Assembly (NCBI GenBank): GCA_017609525.1
Contig: JAFCDT010000008.1
Span: 1-38,025, forward strand
Length of the DNA: 38,025 nt
Reading direction: 5' to 3'
From: Candidatus Woesearchaeota archaeon
GTDB lineage: Archaea; Nanobdellota; Nanobdellia; SCGC-AAA011-G17; JACPNG01
Position 1 is the stretch's first letter. Each line of letters begins with the position of its first letter. The translations under genes were made by a program, and so were the position numbers. Below, in pieces: positions 7,813-16,527 of this stretch. The notes under the pieces are model-generated. The model worked only from the letters and a program-made list of their open reading frames with translations, did no database searches and had not been told where the DNA came from.

Positions 7813-8649
7813 ATGCCAGTTAATCCAGGAATTCATTATCAAAAAGCAGAAGAAGAGTATAGAGAAGCCGTTACTATACAAGATAAATTAAAAGCTCTAA
7901 AAAAGATGATGGCTCTGGTGCCTAAGCATAAGAGTTCAGAGAATTTACAGAGAGAAATCAAGGAAAGAATATCCCGATATACTAAGATATTACAAAAGGA
8001 AAAACAACAAAAAAAGGGGAAAAAATCTAAATTTTCTATTAAAAAAGAAGGAGCTGCCACTGTTGTTATTGTGGGAACAACTAATTCGGGAAAAAGCACT
8101 TTATTGAGTAAATTAACTAATGCTAGACCAGAGATTGCCGATTACCCTTTTACAACTAAAAAACCAGAAATTGGTACCATGGATTATGAAGGTATTAAAA
8201 TACAGATTGTTGAGATTCCTGCCATCTTTGAACATTTTGAAGCAAGCCAGGATGGTTTAGCTTTAATGAGCATTATTAGATTAGCAGATTTAGTTATTTT
8301 AATGTTTAATAATGAGGAAGAAAAAAGATTATTAAGAAAGGAATTGGAAGAAGTTTTAGGTGAATACATTGAGTTTGAGAAAGTTAAGGGACTAAAAGAT
8401 TTGATTTGGAGAAGATTAAGGTTAATTAAGGTTTATACCAAGGTTCCGGGAGGCAAAAAACAGTTTCCACCATTGGCTTTGAAAAAAGGAGATTGTATTA
8501 AAGATATGGCTGAGCATATTCATAAAGATTTTATTAAAAAATTTCATTTTGCTAGGGTTTGGGGGAAAAGCGTTAAGCATCAGGGAATTAGAGTTAATTT
8601 AGATCATGTTTTGGAAGATAATGACTTGGTTGAATTACATATGAAATAA
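7813..8649 (+). CDS. DRG/OBG-like GTPase with TGS domain, degenerate G motifs
   Basis: This 278-residue protein has a basic helical N-terminus and then a P-loop GTTNSGKST (residues 88-96). DRG-type YPFTTKKPEIGTMDYEG follows (about 111-127), and a TGS domain occupies about 203-277. The expected G3 DxxG reads EIPA, and no NKxD (G4) or SAx (G5) motif can be found between the G domain core and the TGS domain. DRG proteins are usually near 365 residues and have all of these. It may still bind a nucleotide weakly or act as a ribosome/tRNA-binding factor through TGS. A TATA-like box (7781-7790) fits a leaderless start at 7813. Confidence 0.85.
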   Translation: MPVNPGIHYQKAEEEYREAVTIQDKLKALKKMMALVPKHKSSENLQREIKERISRYTKILQKEKQQKKGKKSKFSIKKEGAATVVIVGTTNSGKSTLLSKLTNARPEIADYPFTTKKPEIGTMDYEGIKIQIVEIPAIFEHFEASQDGLALMSIIRLADLVILMFNNEEEKRLLRKELEEVLGEYIEFEKVKGLKDLIWRRLRLIKVYTKVPGGKKQFPPLALKKGDCIKDMAEHIHKDFIKKFHFARVWGKSVKHQGIRVNLDHVLEDNDLVELHMK

Positions 8650-8688
8650 AGAAGCAAATTATTTAAATTCTTAAAACAAGTTAATATT

Positions 8689-9462
8689 ATGAAAGAGGCG
8701 ATATTTAGTGATTTAGATGGAACTTTGTTAGATCATAAAACATATTCTTATGTAAAGGCAAAAAAATCTATTAATTTAATAAAAAGAAAAAAAATTCCTT
8801 TGGTTTTTTGTACTAGTAAAACAAGAGCAGAGGTTGAATTTTATAGAAAAAAATTAGGAATTAAAGATCCTTTTATTTCTGAGAATGGGGGAGCTATTTT
8901 TATTCCTAGAAATTATTTTGATTTTAGATATAAATGTAAGAAAGGCAAGTATAATATTATTGAAGTGGGTGTTGGATATCAAGAATTACAAAAAATTGTT
9001 GATAAAATTAAAAGAAAAGGAATAAAGATTATTACCTTTAAAGACCTAACAGCAAAAGAGGTTGCTAAAGATGCTGGCTTAAAGTTAGAAAGAGCAAGAT
9101 TGGCCAAAAAAAGAGAATATGATGTTGTTTTTAAGGTTAATAAAAAAGATATAAAAAAAATAGAAAAAATTGTTAAAAAAAATAAATTAAAATTGTTAAA
9201 AGGGGGGAGGTATTATCATATAAATAAGAGCGATAAAGGAAAGGCAGTAAGAATTTTAACAAAAATGTTAAAAAAGAAAATTGGAAAGATAAAAACAATA
9301 GGTTTTGGTGATTCAGAAAATGATTTTGATATGCTGGACAATGTTGATGTTCCTTATTTGGTCAAAAGGCCAAACAATAAATATAAAAGCAAGAGATATA
9401 ACAAAGCTAATGGGATTGGACCTGTTGGTTTTAATAAAGTTATATTAGAGGTGTTAAAATAG
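8689..9462 (+). CDS. HAD-IIB phosphatase, mannosyl-3-phosphoglycerate phosphatase type
   Basis: The 257-residue HAD hydrolase has the nucleophile motif DLDGT at residues 8-12, motif II CTSKTRAEVEF, and motif III/IV GFGDSENDFDML near 204-215. The cap region and segments such as DPFISENGGAIFIP are typical of mannosyl-3-phosphoglycerate phosphatase (MPGP). MPGP removes phosphate from mannosyl-3-phosphoglycerate to give the compatible solute mannosylglycerate. No synthase gene is in the window, so the substrate is uncertain and could be another sugar phosphate. A TATA-like ATTTAAATTC (8661-8670) fits a leaderless start. It appears coupled to the glycoside hydrolase gene that follows. Confidence 0.82.
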   Translation: MKEAIFSDLDGTLLDHKTYSYVKAKKSINLIKRKKIPLVFCTSKTRAEVEFYRKKLGIKDPFISENGGAIFIPRNYFDFRYKCKKGKYNIIEVGVGYQELQKIVDKIKRKGIKIITFKDLTAKEVAKDAGLKLERARLAKKREYDVVFKVNKKDIKKIEKIVKKNKLKLLKGGRYYHINKSDKGKAVRILTKMLKKKIGKIKTIGFGDSENDFDMLDNVDVPYLVKRPNNKYKSKRYNKANGIGPVGFNKVILEVLK

Positions 9463-10634
9463 TAAATAGGAAAAAAGCAGAACAAATTTATCGGGAGAGT
9501 TTAAAGGTTTTAAAGAAGGTTCAGTTAAAAAATGGTGGTTGTTTAGCGACACCTATCGGAGAGAGATATCCCTATGTTTACCCAAGAGACCATGCCTTTT
9601 GTATTTTGGCATTTAATTCTGCAAAAAAATTTAAAGAAGCTAAAAAAGCCTTAAAATTTATTTTAAAAAGTCAGTTGGATAGCGGGGCATTTCCACAGAG
9701 ATTAAATGAGAAGGGCAAGGACGCTAGCTATAAACCAATACAGATTGATGGTTCTGGTCTAACGATTTATGCTTTTTGTGATTATGTGAAAAAAAGCGGC
9801 GATTTGGCATTCGGTAAAAAACACTGGAATTGTGTTACTAAATTTTTTAAATATGTTAAGTCAGCATTAGATACTGGAAGGGGTTTGGTTTTTACCCCTA
9901 ATTCTGTCCATGAATTTCCTCCCACTGAAGAAGGATTGGAGTTGTGGGCAAATGGTGTTTGTAGTGCGGCTTTTAGAGAAGCTTTTGATGTTTCTAAATT
10001 AATTAAACAAGAGAACGAAGAACTATTGAATATGGCTAATAAAATAAAAGAAGGCATTGATAAATACATGTGGAATTCAAGGGTTAAAGGTTACATTAAA
10101 AACATAAGGTTAAGGGAATCTAGTTCTATTATTGCTCATGTGGATGTGGCTGTTCTGGCTTTATCTGAATTTAATGTTTTTCCTGTAAGTTGGAAGAGGG
10201 TGAGATTAAGCATACAGAGAGTACAAAAATTCCTTTGGAATAAAGAATTAGGAGGAATTTGCAGATATCCAAAATTTGAGGGAAGGAATAATGGCGGATG
10301 GGGTCCATGGCCACACTTTACTTTGATGATGGCTGATTATTTTATCTTTGTCAAGAATAAGAAAAAAGCTGAGAAATATATTAATTGGGTTTTAAAAATA
10401 GCTTATAAGAATAAGCTACCTGAACATCTTGCTACTGTTAAAGAATTTAATGAATATGTTACTGATTTTTCCGAAGCTGCGATTTTAAGACCTGACAGGT
10501 TGACAATGATTGAAAATACTAAAAAAAATCCCCTGTTTAAGAAAGGGATAGCTTATGTTACTTTGCCACTAGCTTGGCCCCATGCCCAGTTTATTATAAC
10601 TTGGAATTTATATAAGAATAAGTTTATAGCTTAA
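9459..10634 (+). CDS. GH15-like (glucoamylase-type) glycoside hydrolase, non-canonical start
   Basis: This protein of about 390 residues has an alpha/alpha-barrel pattern of repeated helices and family-like motifs: GERYPYVYPRDHAF near the N-terminus, then DSGAFPQR, IQIDGSGLTIYAF and EEGLELWANG. Only a TTG at 9606 is a canonical in-frame start, and it falls after the conserved YPYVYPRDHAF segment, so it cannot be the true start. The frame is open back to 9438, where only ATT (9444, 9486) and ATA (9459) could serve. ATA at 9459 overlaps the stop of the preceding gene as ATAG and is my choice. GH15 enzymes release glucose from alpha-glucans or trehalose; the substrate here is unknown. The 3' end overlaps glnA by 11 bases. 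Confidence 0.75.
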   Translation: MVNRKKAEQIYRESLKVLKKVQLKNGGCLATPIGERYPYVYPRDHAFCILAFNSAKKFKEAKKALKFILKSQLDSGAFPQRLNEKGKDASYKPIQIDGSGLTIYAFCDYVKKSGDLAFGKKHWNCVTKFFKYVKSALDTGRGLVFTPNSVHEFPPTEEGLELWANGVCSAAFREAFDVSKLIKQENEELLNMANKIKEGIDKYMWNSRVKGYIKNIRLRESSSIIAHVDVAVLALSEFNVFPVSWKRVRLSIQRVQKFLWNKELGGICRYPKFEGRNNGGWGPWPHFTLMMADYFIFVKNKKKAEKYINWVLKIAYKNKLPEHLATVKEFNEYVTDFSEAAILRPDRLTMIENTKKNPLFKKGIAYVTLPLAWPHAQFIITWNLYKNKFIA

Positions 10635-12045
10635 GACCGTCTTTTTTTTCTTTTTCACTTATGTATTGCCTATAATCAAATACTTCTTGTTTTTTTGTTT
10701 CAATTAATTTACTAAGCACATCTTCTCCAATTGTATTGCGCAAGACTTCGCTTTTTTCTGCTTCCTCTACTGCTTCACAAAGATCACGTGGAAGAGATTC
10801 TATTTGGATGCCCCTTTCTTCTGCTCTTTTTCTTTCTATCCCTTCATATAAATCAAAGGTCAGCTCTTCTCCTGCAGACCTTTTGTGTTCTATTCCATCT
10901 ATTGATGCACCAATGATCACAGAAAAAGCAAGATAGGGGTTACAAGCAGCATCTGGAGATCTGAGTTCTATTCTCGTAGCTTCTTCCTTTCCTGGCCTGT
11001 ACTCTGGTATTCTTATTAAGGCAGATCTGTTTCGTCTAGCCCACGCAATATAGACTGGAGCTTCACACCCCGGAACCAATCTTTTAAATGAATTTTCCCA
11101 TTGATTAAGAATTAATGTAATTCCCCTTATGTTGTGCTTTATACCCCCAATAATGTGCTTAGTTATCTCAGAAAGACCGCCGTCTTGTCCTTCATCAAAC
11201 ATCACATTATTATCTTTGTTCCAGTACGAGACATGAATATGCATGCCAGAACCATTCTCTGAAGCTAGGGGTTTAGGCATGAAAGTTGCATGAACTCCTG
11301 CTCTGCTTGCTATTTCTTTTACTAACCACTTATAGGTTATTAAGTTATCCGCCATTGTTAATGCATCTTTATATTTAAGATCAATTTCATGTTGAGAAGG
11401 AGCAACTTCATGATGCTCATATTCAACAGGAATGTCCATAGATTCTAATGCAAAGATTGTTAGTTGTCTTAAATTGTCACCATCTCTTAAAAAAGACATA
11501 TCGAAATACCCTTCGTTATCTAATGGCTCTGTACTTTCAGAATCTCTAAAATAAAAATATTCAGCTTCTGGACCTACATTCATCTGAGTTATTCCGTGTT
11601 TTTTTAGTTTTTTTAAATTCTCAATTAAAATATTTCTTGGATCACATTCATAAAGAGATTCATCAGGACTCCTTATTTGTGCAAACATTCTTATTGTTGG
11701 TGATCCCCCTACTTGAAAGGGGAGGAGTTGGGCTGTTTCTATTAGTGGGAGGGCAACCATGTCACTTTCATGTATTCTTCTATAGCCTTCTATTGAAGAA
11801 CCGTCAAAACCCATACCTTGTTCAAAAGCTTTTTTTAGCTCAGAGGGCCTTATTGAAAAGACCTTGAGGTTTCCTAAGAAGTCAGTGAACCAAATTTGGG
11901 TAGAAATTGATTTGCTTTTTACATAGTCTATGAATTCTTTTTGATCTCCTTTAACTTTATGGATTTGAGAAATCTCGATTTCTTCTAGAAGACTTTCAAT
12001 ATTTCCTTTAATCTCTTCTGTCCTTTTTCTGAGAGTATTGTGCAT
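10624..12045 (-). CDS. glnA: Glutamine synthetase, type I
   Basis: The 473-residue enzyme makes glutamine from glutamate, ammonia and ATP. The beta-grasp domain includes FDGSSIEGYRRIHESDM (about 80-96). Active-site segments are GPEAEYFYF (metal-binding Glu), HHEVAPSQHEID, GSGMHIHVS, and NRSALIRIPEY with ATRIELRSPD. The tyrosine adenylylation site of enterobacterial GSI-beta is not evident. About 40 extra N-terminal residues precede the usual beta-grasp start. It is transcribed divergently from an Lrp/AsnC regulator, a likely control link. A TATA-like box about 20-30 bases upstream implies a leaderless mRNA. Confidence 0.97.
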   Translation of the reverse strand: MHNTLRKRTEEIKGNIESLLEEIEISQIHKVKGDQKEFIDYVKSKSISTQIWFTDFLGNLKVFSIRPSELKKAFEQGMGFDGSSIEGYRRIHESDMVALPLIETAQLLPFQVGGSPTIRMFAQIRSPDESLYECDPRNILIENLKKLKKHGITQMNVGPEAEYFYFRDSESTEPLDNEGYFDMSFLRDGDNLRQLTIFALESMDIPVEYEHHEVAPSQHEIDLKYKDALTMADNLITYKWLVKEIASRAGVHATFMPKPLASENGSGMHIHVSYWNKDNNVMFDEGQDGGLSEITKHIIGGIKHNIRGITLILNQWENSFKRLVPGCEAPVYIAWARRNRSALIRIPEYRPGKEEATRIELRSPDAACNPYLAFSVIIGASIDGIEHKRSAGEELTFDLYEGIERKRAEERGIQIESLPRDLCEAVEEAEKSEVLRNTIGEDVLSKLIETKKQEVFDYRQYISEKEKKDGLKL

Positions 12046-12177
12046 ATGTAATACTATTTATGGTATTATATAAATCTTTTTTATATTTCCTATTACGAAT
12101 ATATATAAAAAGACTGAAAAACTATGTTTTCGTTTAGATTAATGACAATATACTAATCTTTTTTAAACAAATGTAAA
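12046..12177. promoter_or_regulatory. Divergent glnA / Lrp-type regulator promoter region
   Basis: This 132-base spacer is strongly AT-rich. On the minus strand a TATA-like ATTTATATAATA (12075 down to 12064) lies 19-30 bases before the glnA start. On the plus strand a weaker CAATATACTA (about 12146-12155) precedes the regulator start at 12178 by a similar distance. A further TATA-like run, ATATATAAAA (12101-12110), lies between them. Room for regulator binding remains between the two boxes, but I see no clear palindrome. Confidence 0.6.
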
Positions 12178-12621
12178 ATGAAAATTGATGATACTGACCT
12201 AAAAATATTGAATTTTTTAGCAAATAATTCTAGATTGTCTTACAGGCAGATTGCTAAAAACATTGGTTTGAATGTTGTCACAGTAATTAATAGGATGAAA
12301 AAGTTAGAGGAAAATAATATAATAATAAAGTACGGAGTTAATGTGGATTATGAAAAATTGGGATATGATCTAAAGATCTTAATTGATTTAAGGGTGGCTA
12401 AAGGGAAATTATTTGAAGTTGAAAATAAAATAGCTAAGCATCGGAATGTTTTGGCTGTTTATGATGTTACTGGAAATTTTGATGTTTTAATAGTTGCTTG
12501 CTTCAAGAATAGAAAAGCAATGGATAATTTTATAAAAAAGATACAGACTTATGATTTTGTTGAAAGAACAGAAACAAAGCTGGTTTTGAATACTATTAAA
12601 GAAAATTCTTTACTATTTTAA
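12178..12621 (+). CDS. Lrp/AsnC family transcriptional regulator
   Basis: The 147-residue protein has an N-terminal HTH: DDTDLKILNFLANNSRLSYRQIAKNIGLNVVTVINRMKKLEENNII is the standard AsnC layout, given here in overlapping parts across residues 3-50. A RAM/AsnC ligand-binding domain follows, with VYDVTGNFDVLIVA at about 95-108. Such proteins form octamers that sense amino acids. The divergent position next to glnA makes glutamine synthetase a probable target, with autoregulation. The ligand may be glutamine or another amino acid, which is inference. Confidence 0.93.
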   Translation: MKIDDTDLKILNFLANNSRLSYRQIAKNIGLNVVTVINRMKKLEENNIIIKYGVNVDYEKLGYDLKILIDLRVAKGKLFEVENKIAKHRNVLAVYDVTGNFDVLIVACFKNRKAMDNFIKKIQTYDFVERTETKLVLNTIKENSLLF

Positions 12622-12659
12622 TTAAGAAGTTTTTTATATCAGCACTTTTTGATTTTTGG

Positions 12660-13367
12660 ATGCTAAAATTAGATTTGCATATCCATACAAGAAGTTTTGT
12701 CAAATGGGAAGGGAATATAACTCCTAAAGAACTAATTGACAGGGCCAGTAAATTGAATTTTGATGTCCTAGCCATAACAGAGCATGCCACTTTAAATAGA
12801 TATGTCAAAGGTGTTAAATTTTTTGATGCTTTAAAAACCTATAGAAATTATAAAGACTATGCTAAACAAAAAGGAATTTTGTTGTTGCCTGGCTTTGAGG
12901 CGCATATTGAAGGCAAGGAGGTTTTGTTTATTGATTGCTTAGAAGATATCAGAAAATACAGGACTTTTGAGAGTTTGTATGATTTGAAGGATAACTGTTT
13001 TATTATTGCACCACATCCTTTTTTGTTTAAGGATTCTTGCTTAAAGGAGAAATTAGTTGAGCATATTAAGTTATTTGATGCCGTTGAGCATACGGCCAGT
13101 TACTTGCCATGGCTTAATAGCAATATCAAAGCAGAAGAAGTTGCCAGAAAATTTGATAAGCCTTTTATTGCTACTTCTGATTCCCACTGGTGGTTTCAGT
13201 TTGGAAGGAATTATAGTTTAGTTGATGCTGAGAAGAATAAGGATGATCTTTTAGAAGCTATAAGAAAGAAAAAGATAAAAAGAGTTATTGATCCTTTAAA
13301 ATTTCATGAGGCCTTGTTTTTTGCTGCTAGGTTTCCATATGCACATTTGATTAAAGAGTTTGAATGA
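12660..13367 (+). CDS. PHP-domain metal-dependent phosphoesterase
   Basis: The 235-residue PHP domain has motif I LDLHIHT (about 4-10), motif II AITEHA (about 39-44), a Glu in LLPGFEAHIEG, APHPF (about 118-122) and terminal ATSDSHW (about 171-177). These His/Asp/Glu residues form the trinuclear metal site. Stand-alone PHP proteins include histidinol phosphatases and nucleotide or 3',5'-bisphosphate phosphatases. Nothing here fixes the substrate. A TATA-like run sits just upstream (about 12630-12638), so it may be transcribed independently of the Lrp gene. Its stop directly abuts the stop of the convergent gatE with no spacer. Confidence 0.88.
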   Translation: MLKLDLHIHTRSFVKWEGNITPKELIDRASKLNFDVLAITEHATLNRYVKGVKFFDALKTYRNYKDYAKQKGILLLPGFEAHIEGKEVLFIDCLEDIRKYRTFESLYDLKDNCFIIAPHPFLFKDSCLKEKLVEHIKLFDAVEHTASYLPWLNSNIKAEEVARKFDKPFIATSDSHWWFQFGRNYSLVDAEKNKDDLLEAIRKKKIKRVIDPLKFHEALFFAARFPYAHLIKEFE

Positions 13368-14777
13368 TTATTTCATATATTTATTTATCAAGGAAGCAGC
13401 TTCTCTTCCATTAATTTTTCCTCTAAATCTTTTCATTACCTCTCCCATTATTGCATTGAATCTTAGATGTTTGTATTTGTTTACTATTTCTTTTATTTCT
13501 TTTTCTAGTTTTTCTTTAGAAACTACTTTGTATTTGTTTATATCAATCTTTTTGTTTTTAGAAATTTCCAATAAAGCCTCAAATACCGCATCTCTTGTTA
13601 TTTTTTTAGAATCAAAATAGGAGAGGATTTCTTCCACATGTTTGTCAAGTACTTTGAGATTATATCTTGATTTGATTTCTTTTGGATATTCTACTAATAC
13701 TTTTGCAATAAATCTCGGATCTGTTTTTGGAAGTTTTTTAACTAGGAATTTAAAGAATTTTTGTTTAGGTACCAGTTCGTTAGCTAGTTGAGAAGAAAGT
13801 TTAAACCCTTTTTCAAGTTTTATTGCCCTTTCTGTTAATAGCTCTGGAATTTTTATTTTTTTAAGCATTGCTGGAGTAATCTCAATTGTTCTAATGTCTG
13901 TTTCTGGGTACAAACGGGCAGAGGTAGACATTGGCCTTAAAAAAGTTGTAGAAAAATCAGGATTTGCTTTTCTTACATGAGGTGTTGTTTTTCTTTTGTC
14001 TTTTATTTGCCTTTTAACTTCTTTTTCAATAACTTTGGGCATTGATCTTAGATCTTGGAAACCTTTTATTTCTACTCTTGGATGCGTTCTTATGTTGATA
14101 TTTACATCTTGTCTTATTGTTCCTATGCCTCTTTTTACTCTTTCTGTGGACCTCAATATCATTCCGAGTATTGAGGCTGTTTCTTTAACATGTTCTGGAT
14201 CTTTTAGGCTTGCATCTGTTGTTATTTCTATTAAAGGAACCCCCAACCTGTCTAAACTATAAACTATTTCTGTTGGTGTTTCTTTTATTTTTTTGGCTGC
14301 CTCTTCCTCTAACATTATTGTTGGAATTCTTACCTTTCCTTTAGAGGTTTCTATTTCTCCATTTGTTGCAATTAATCCTGTTCTCTGAAACCCAGAGGTT
14401 ACTGAGCCGTCTATAATTGTTTTTCTCATAAACTGTATCTTGTCAACTATTTTGGCTTTGAGAAGTAATGCAACCTGTAGTGCGGTTTCTAGGGCATCTT
14501 CGTTGATGTTGTGTGGAGGATCTTCATCTAACTCTACTAGACATGAAGATGTTTTCTTTGCTTCATAAATTACCCATTTGTCCTTTTTTCTTTCGTATTT
14601 AGCGGCCTTGTCTATTTCTTTTGTTTCTCCTTCTACAGCCCTTAATTTTCTTTTTATTATATTTGTTGTAGGATTAGGATCATTAACTAATGAAGGACAA
14701 GAACAGAACAATTTATGCGATTCTAGTTGTTGGTGAATTTCGATTCCTGCTTTAAAACCAAGTCTTTGATAGTTCAT
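13368..14777 (-). CDS. gatE: Glu-tRNA(Gln) amidotransferase subunit E, short form lacking the GAD insert
   Basis: This 469-residue protein is the GatB/GatE kinase-like subunit that phosphorylates Glu-tRNA(Gln) before amidation. Characteristic segments are GIEIHQQLESHKLFC (11-25), a Cys/Asp region including SSCLVELDEDPPH, QRTGLIATNG, SLDRLGVPLIEITT and IRQDVNIN. FLRPMSTSARLYPETDI is followed by the helical and YqeY tail ending in NGREAASLINKYMK. Archaeal GatE is usually about 620 residues because an AspRS-type GAD domain is inserted before the RP...ARLYPETD segment. Here only a few residues (about 262-275) occupy that place. The gene overlaps pgi by 4 bases in the gatD-pgi-gatE operon. Confidence 0.92.
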   Translation of the reverse strand: MNYQRLGFKAGIEIHQQLESHKLFCSCPSLVNDPNPTTNIIKRKLRAVEGETKEIDKAAKYERKKDKWVIYEAKKTSSCLVELDEDPPHNINEDALETALQVALLLKAKIVDKIQFMRKTIIDGSVTSGFQRTGLIATNGEIETSKGKVRIPTIMLEEEAAKKIKETPTEIVYSLDRLGVPLIEITTDASLKDPEHVKETASILGMILRSTERVKRGIGTIRQDVNINIRTHPRVEIKGFQDLRSMPKVIEKEVKRQIKDKRKTTPHVRKANPDFSTTFLRPMSTSARLYPETDIRTIEITPAMLKKIKIPELLTERAIKLEKGFKLSSQLANELVPKQKFFKFLVKKLPKTDPRFIAKVLVEYPKEIKSRYNLKVLDKHVEEILSYFDSKKITRDAVFEALLEISKNKKIDINKYKVVSKEKLEKEIKEIVNKYKHLRFNAIMGEVMKRFRGKINGREAASLINKYMK

Positions 14778-15256
14778 TTTGTGAATATCCTCTTTTTAAA
14801 ATCAACTAAGTAATCATGGTCTGGTTTGGGATTATTTACTGTTAATACTTTAAGTTTTTTATTTCCAATATTTACCAGTCTGTGTGCGCTATTTTTGGGA
14901 ATGATGACTGGTTTGTTTGGCTTAAGATCGATAATCTTTGGTTGTTTATCTTGGATTATTAATTTACCTTTGCCATGCACTAGCGCGCATAATTCTGCAC
15001 TTGATTTTTTGTGCTTATGCCCATGTGTCATATGAAATTCCTTACCAATGGTTCCAGGGTTTATTACTGTTAAACCATACTTAACTTTTCCAGATTTTGC
15101 AATAAATCTCTCATAAATTACTGGATTTTCGGTTTTTAGGATTCTTTGGACTTCTCTTTGATTATGATAAACATGTTTTAGACCATGGAGAGTTCTTGTT
15201 AATTTTTCGTCAAATTCTCTTTCTAAATGTTGACAAAGTTTATTTAATTTCATCAT
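14774..15256 (-). CDS. pgiA: Cupin-type glucose-6-phosphate isomerase
   Basis: The 160-residue cupin has the archaeal PGI segments TVINPGTIGKEFHMTHGHKH (metal-binding His residues), a conserved Glu in SSAELCALVHGKGKL, and the second cupin motif PVIIPKNSAHRLVNIGN. The enzyme interconverts glucose-6-phosphate and fructose-6-phosphate. The Thermococcus-type protein is about 189 residues, so this one is somewhat short. It overlaps gatD and gatE by 4 bases on each side, an unusual place for a sugar isomerase. Two consecutive ATGs occur; the first, in ATGA overlap with gatD, is used. Confidence 0.85.
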   Translation of the reverse strand: MMKLNKLCQHLEREFDEKLTRTLHGLKHVYHNQREVQRILKTENPVIYERFIAKSGKVKYGLTVINPGTIGKEFHMTHGHKHKKSSAELCALVHGKGKLIIQDKQPKIIDLKPNKPVIIPKNSAHRLVNIGNKKLKVLTVNNPKPDHDYLVDFKKRIFTK

Positions 15257-16527
15257 ATCCCACTTGGTTGCAATCTTTCGTTTATCTCCCCTTTAAGATT
15301 GGTTACCATTAAATCCTTTATTTTATCTTTGGGATAATTGGCAAGCAACCATGAAAGTTTAATGAATGCTGTTTCTGTTGTCATGTCTTCACAAGGAACA
15401 ACTCCAGCCTCCAATAGTTTTATCCCATTTGAGTAAACATTGAGATTTACTTTTCCAAAGATTGTTTGTGTAGATATTGCCACTATGCATCCTGCCTTAA
15501 CTAGCTTTTTAATTGCATTTAGGATCTTGATATGCTCTTTTGTTCCAACTGGAGCATGGCCTAAACCAGTGCCTTCTATTATTAATCCTTTGTAGTTTTT
15601 ATAAAATAAGAATTGTTTTTCTGACATGTTTGGGTGCACTTTTAATATTGCCACTTTCTCTTCCATTTTTGGTTTTATTTCTAATCCATTCTTTATTGAT
15701 ATTATTGGTTTAAACAAAGTAATTTGCTTTGTCATGTAGTTGATTTTTGCTATTGGTGTGTCATTAACCACTTTAAATGCGTCTCTTCTGGAGCTATGAA
15801 GCTTTCTAGCTTTGGTTCCAGGAAGTATGATGGAGAATGTATCATTAATGGTTTCATGCATGCAAATTGCGACCCCTGTGTAATCTGTTTTTGCTATGAA
15901 TAATGCAGCACAGGTTAAATTCATTGCAGCGTCTGAACTCCCTCTGTCAGATGATCTTTGTGCTCCCACTAATATTACTGGAATTGGACATTTTTTGAGC
16001 ATAAATGATAAAGCTGCAGAAGTGTAATGGAGGGTATCTGTCCCATGAGTTATAATTATCCCTTTTACTCCTTTCTTATATTGTTTTTCGATTTCTTTAA
16101 CTATTTTGATGTAATCTTTAAAACACATGTCTTCAGAAAGCATGTTGCTTATGAATTCTGATTTAATGTTAGCAATTTTTTCCAGTTCTGGAAACATTGC
16201 GACTATTTCTTCTGGTGTAAATCTTGCTATCACTCCTCCTGTTATATAGTCTACTTTGGAAGCAAAAGTTCCCCCTGTGTGTAGGAGAGCAATTGTTGGA
16301 AGATTTTTATGAATTTTAAGCTTCCTGGTTATTGTTTTTTCTTTTTTGTATTTTTTTATTATCTTTACTTTCTTTATTTTTGTTTTTTTAATCCCAATAT
16401 TATATCCTGAATTTAATTTAAGAAAAATGTATTTTTTATCTTTGCTTGGCATTACAATTCCTTTATATTTTTCAGAAGATGTAATCACCTCTATTGTATC
16501 TAAGACGCTATGCTTTGTCATGTTCAT
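15253..16527 (-). CDS. gatD: Glu-tRNA(Gln) amidotransferase subunit D
   Basis: The 424-residue protein has a small N-terminal Sm-like beta domain (about 1-60) and a linker. An asparaginase-type amidase domain follows, with TGGTFASKVDY (catalytic Thr), ITHGTDTLHYTSAAL (second Thr-Asp pair) and GAQRSSDRGSSDAAMN (catalytic Lys/Asp region in the family). GatD frees ammonia from glutamine or asparagine for GatE, which amidates Glu-tRNA(Gln). A TATA-like ATATAAATAA on the minus strand (16560-16551) lies 24-33 bases before the start, supporting a leaderless start at 16527 rather than the second Met two codons later. Confidence 0.94.
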   Translation of the reverse strand: MNMTKHSVLDTIEVITSSEKYKGIVMPSKDKKYIFLKLNSGYNIGIKKTKIKKVKIIKKYKKEKTITRKLKIHKNLPTIALLHTGGTFASKVDYITGGVIARFTPEEIVAMFPELEKIANIKSEFISNMLSEDMCFKDYIKIVKEIEKQYKKGVKGIIITHGTDTLHYTSAALSFMLKKCPIPVILVGAQRSSDRGSSDAAMNLTCAALFIAKTDYTGVAICMHETINDTFSIILPGTKARKLHSSRRDAFKVVNDTPIAKINYMTKQITLFKPIISIKNGLEIKPKMEEKVAILKVHPNMSEKQFLFYKNYKGLIIEGTGLGHAPVGTKEHIKILNAIKKLVKAGCIVAISTQTIFGKVNLNVYSNGIKLLEAGVVPCEDMTTETAFIKLSWLLANYPKDKIKDLMVTNLKGEINERLQPSGI

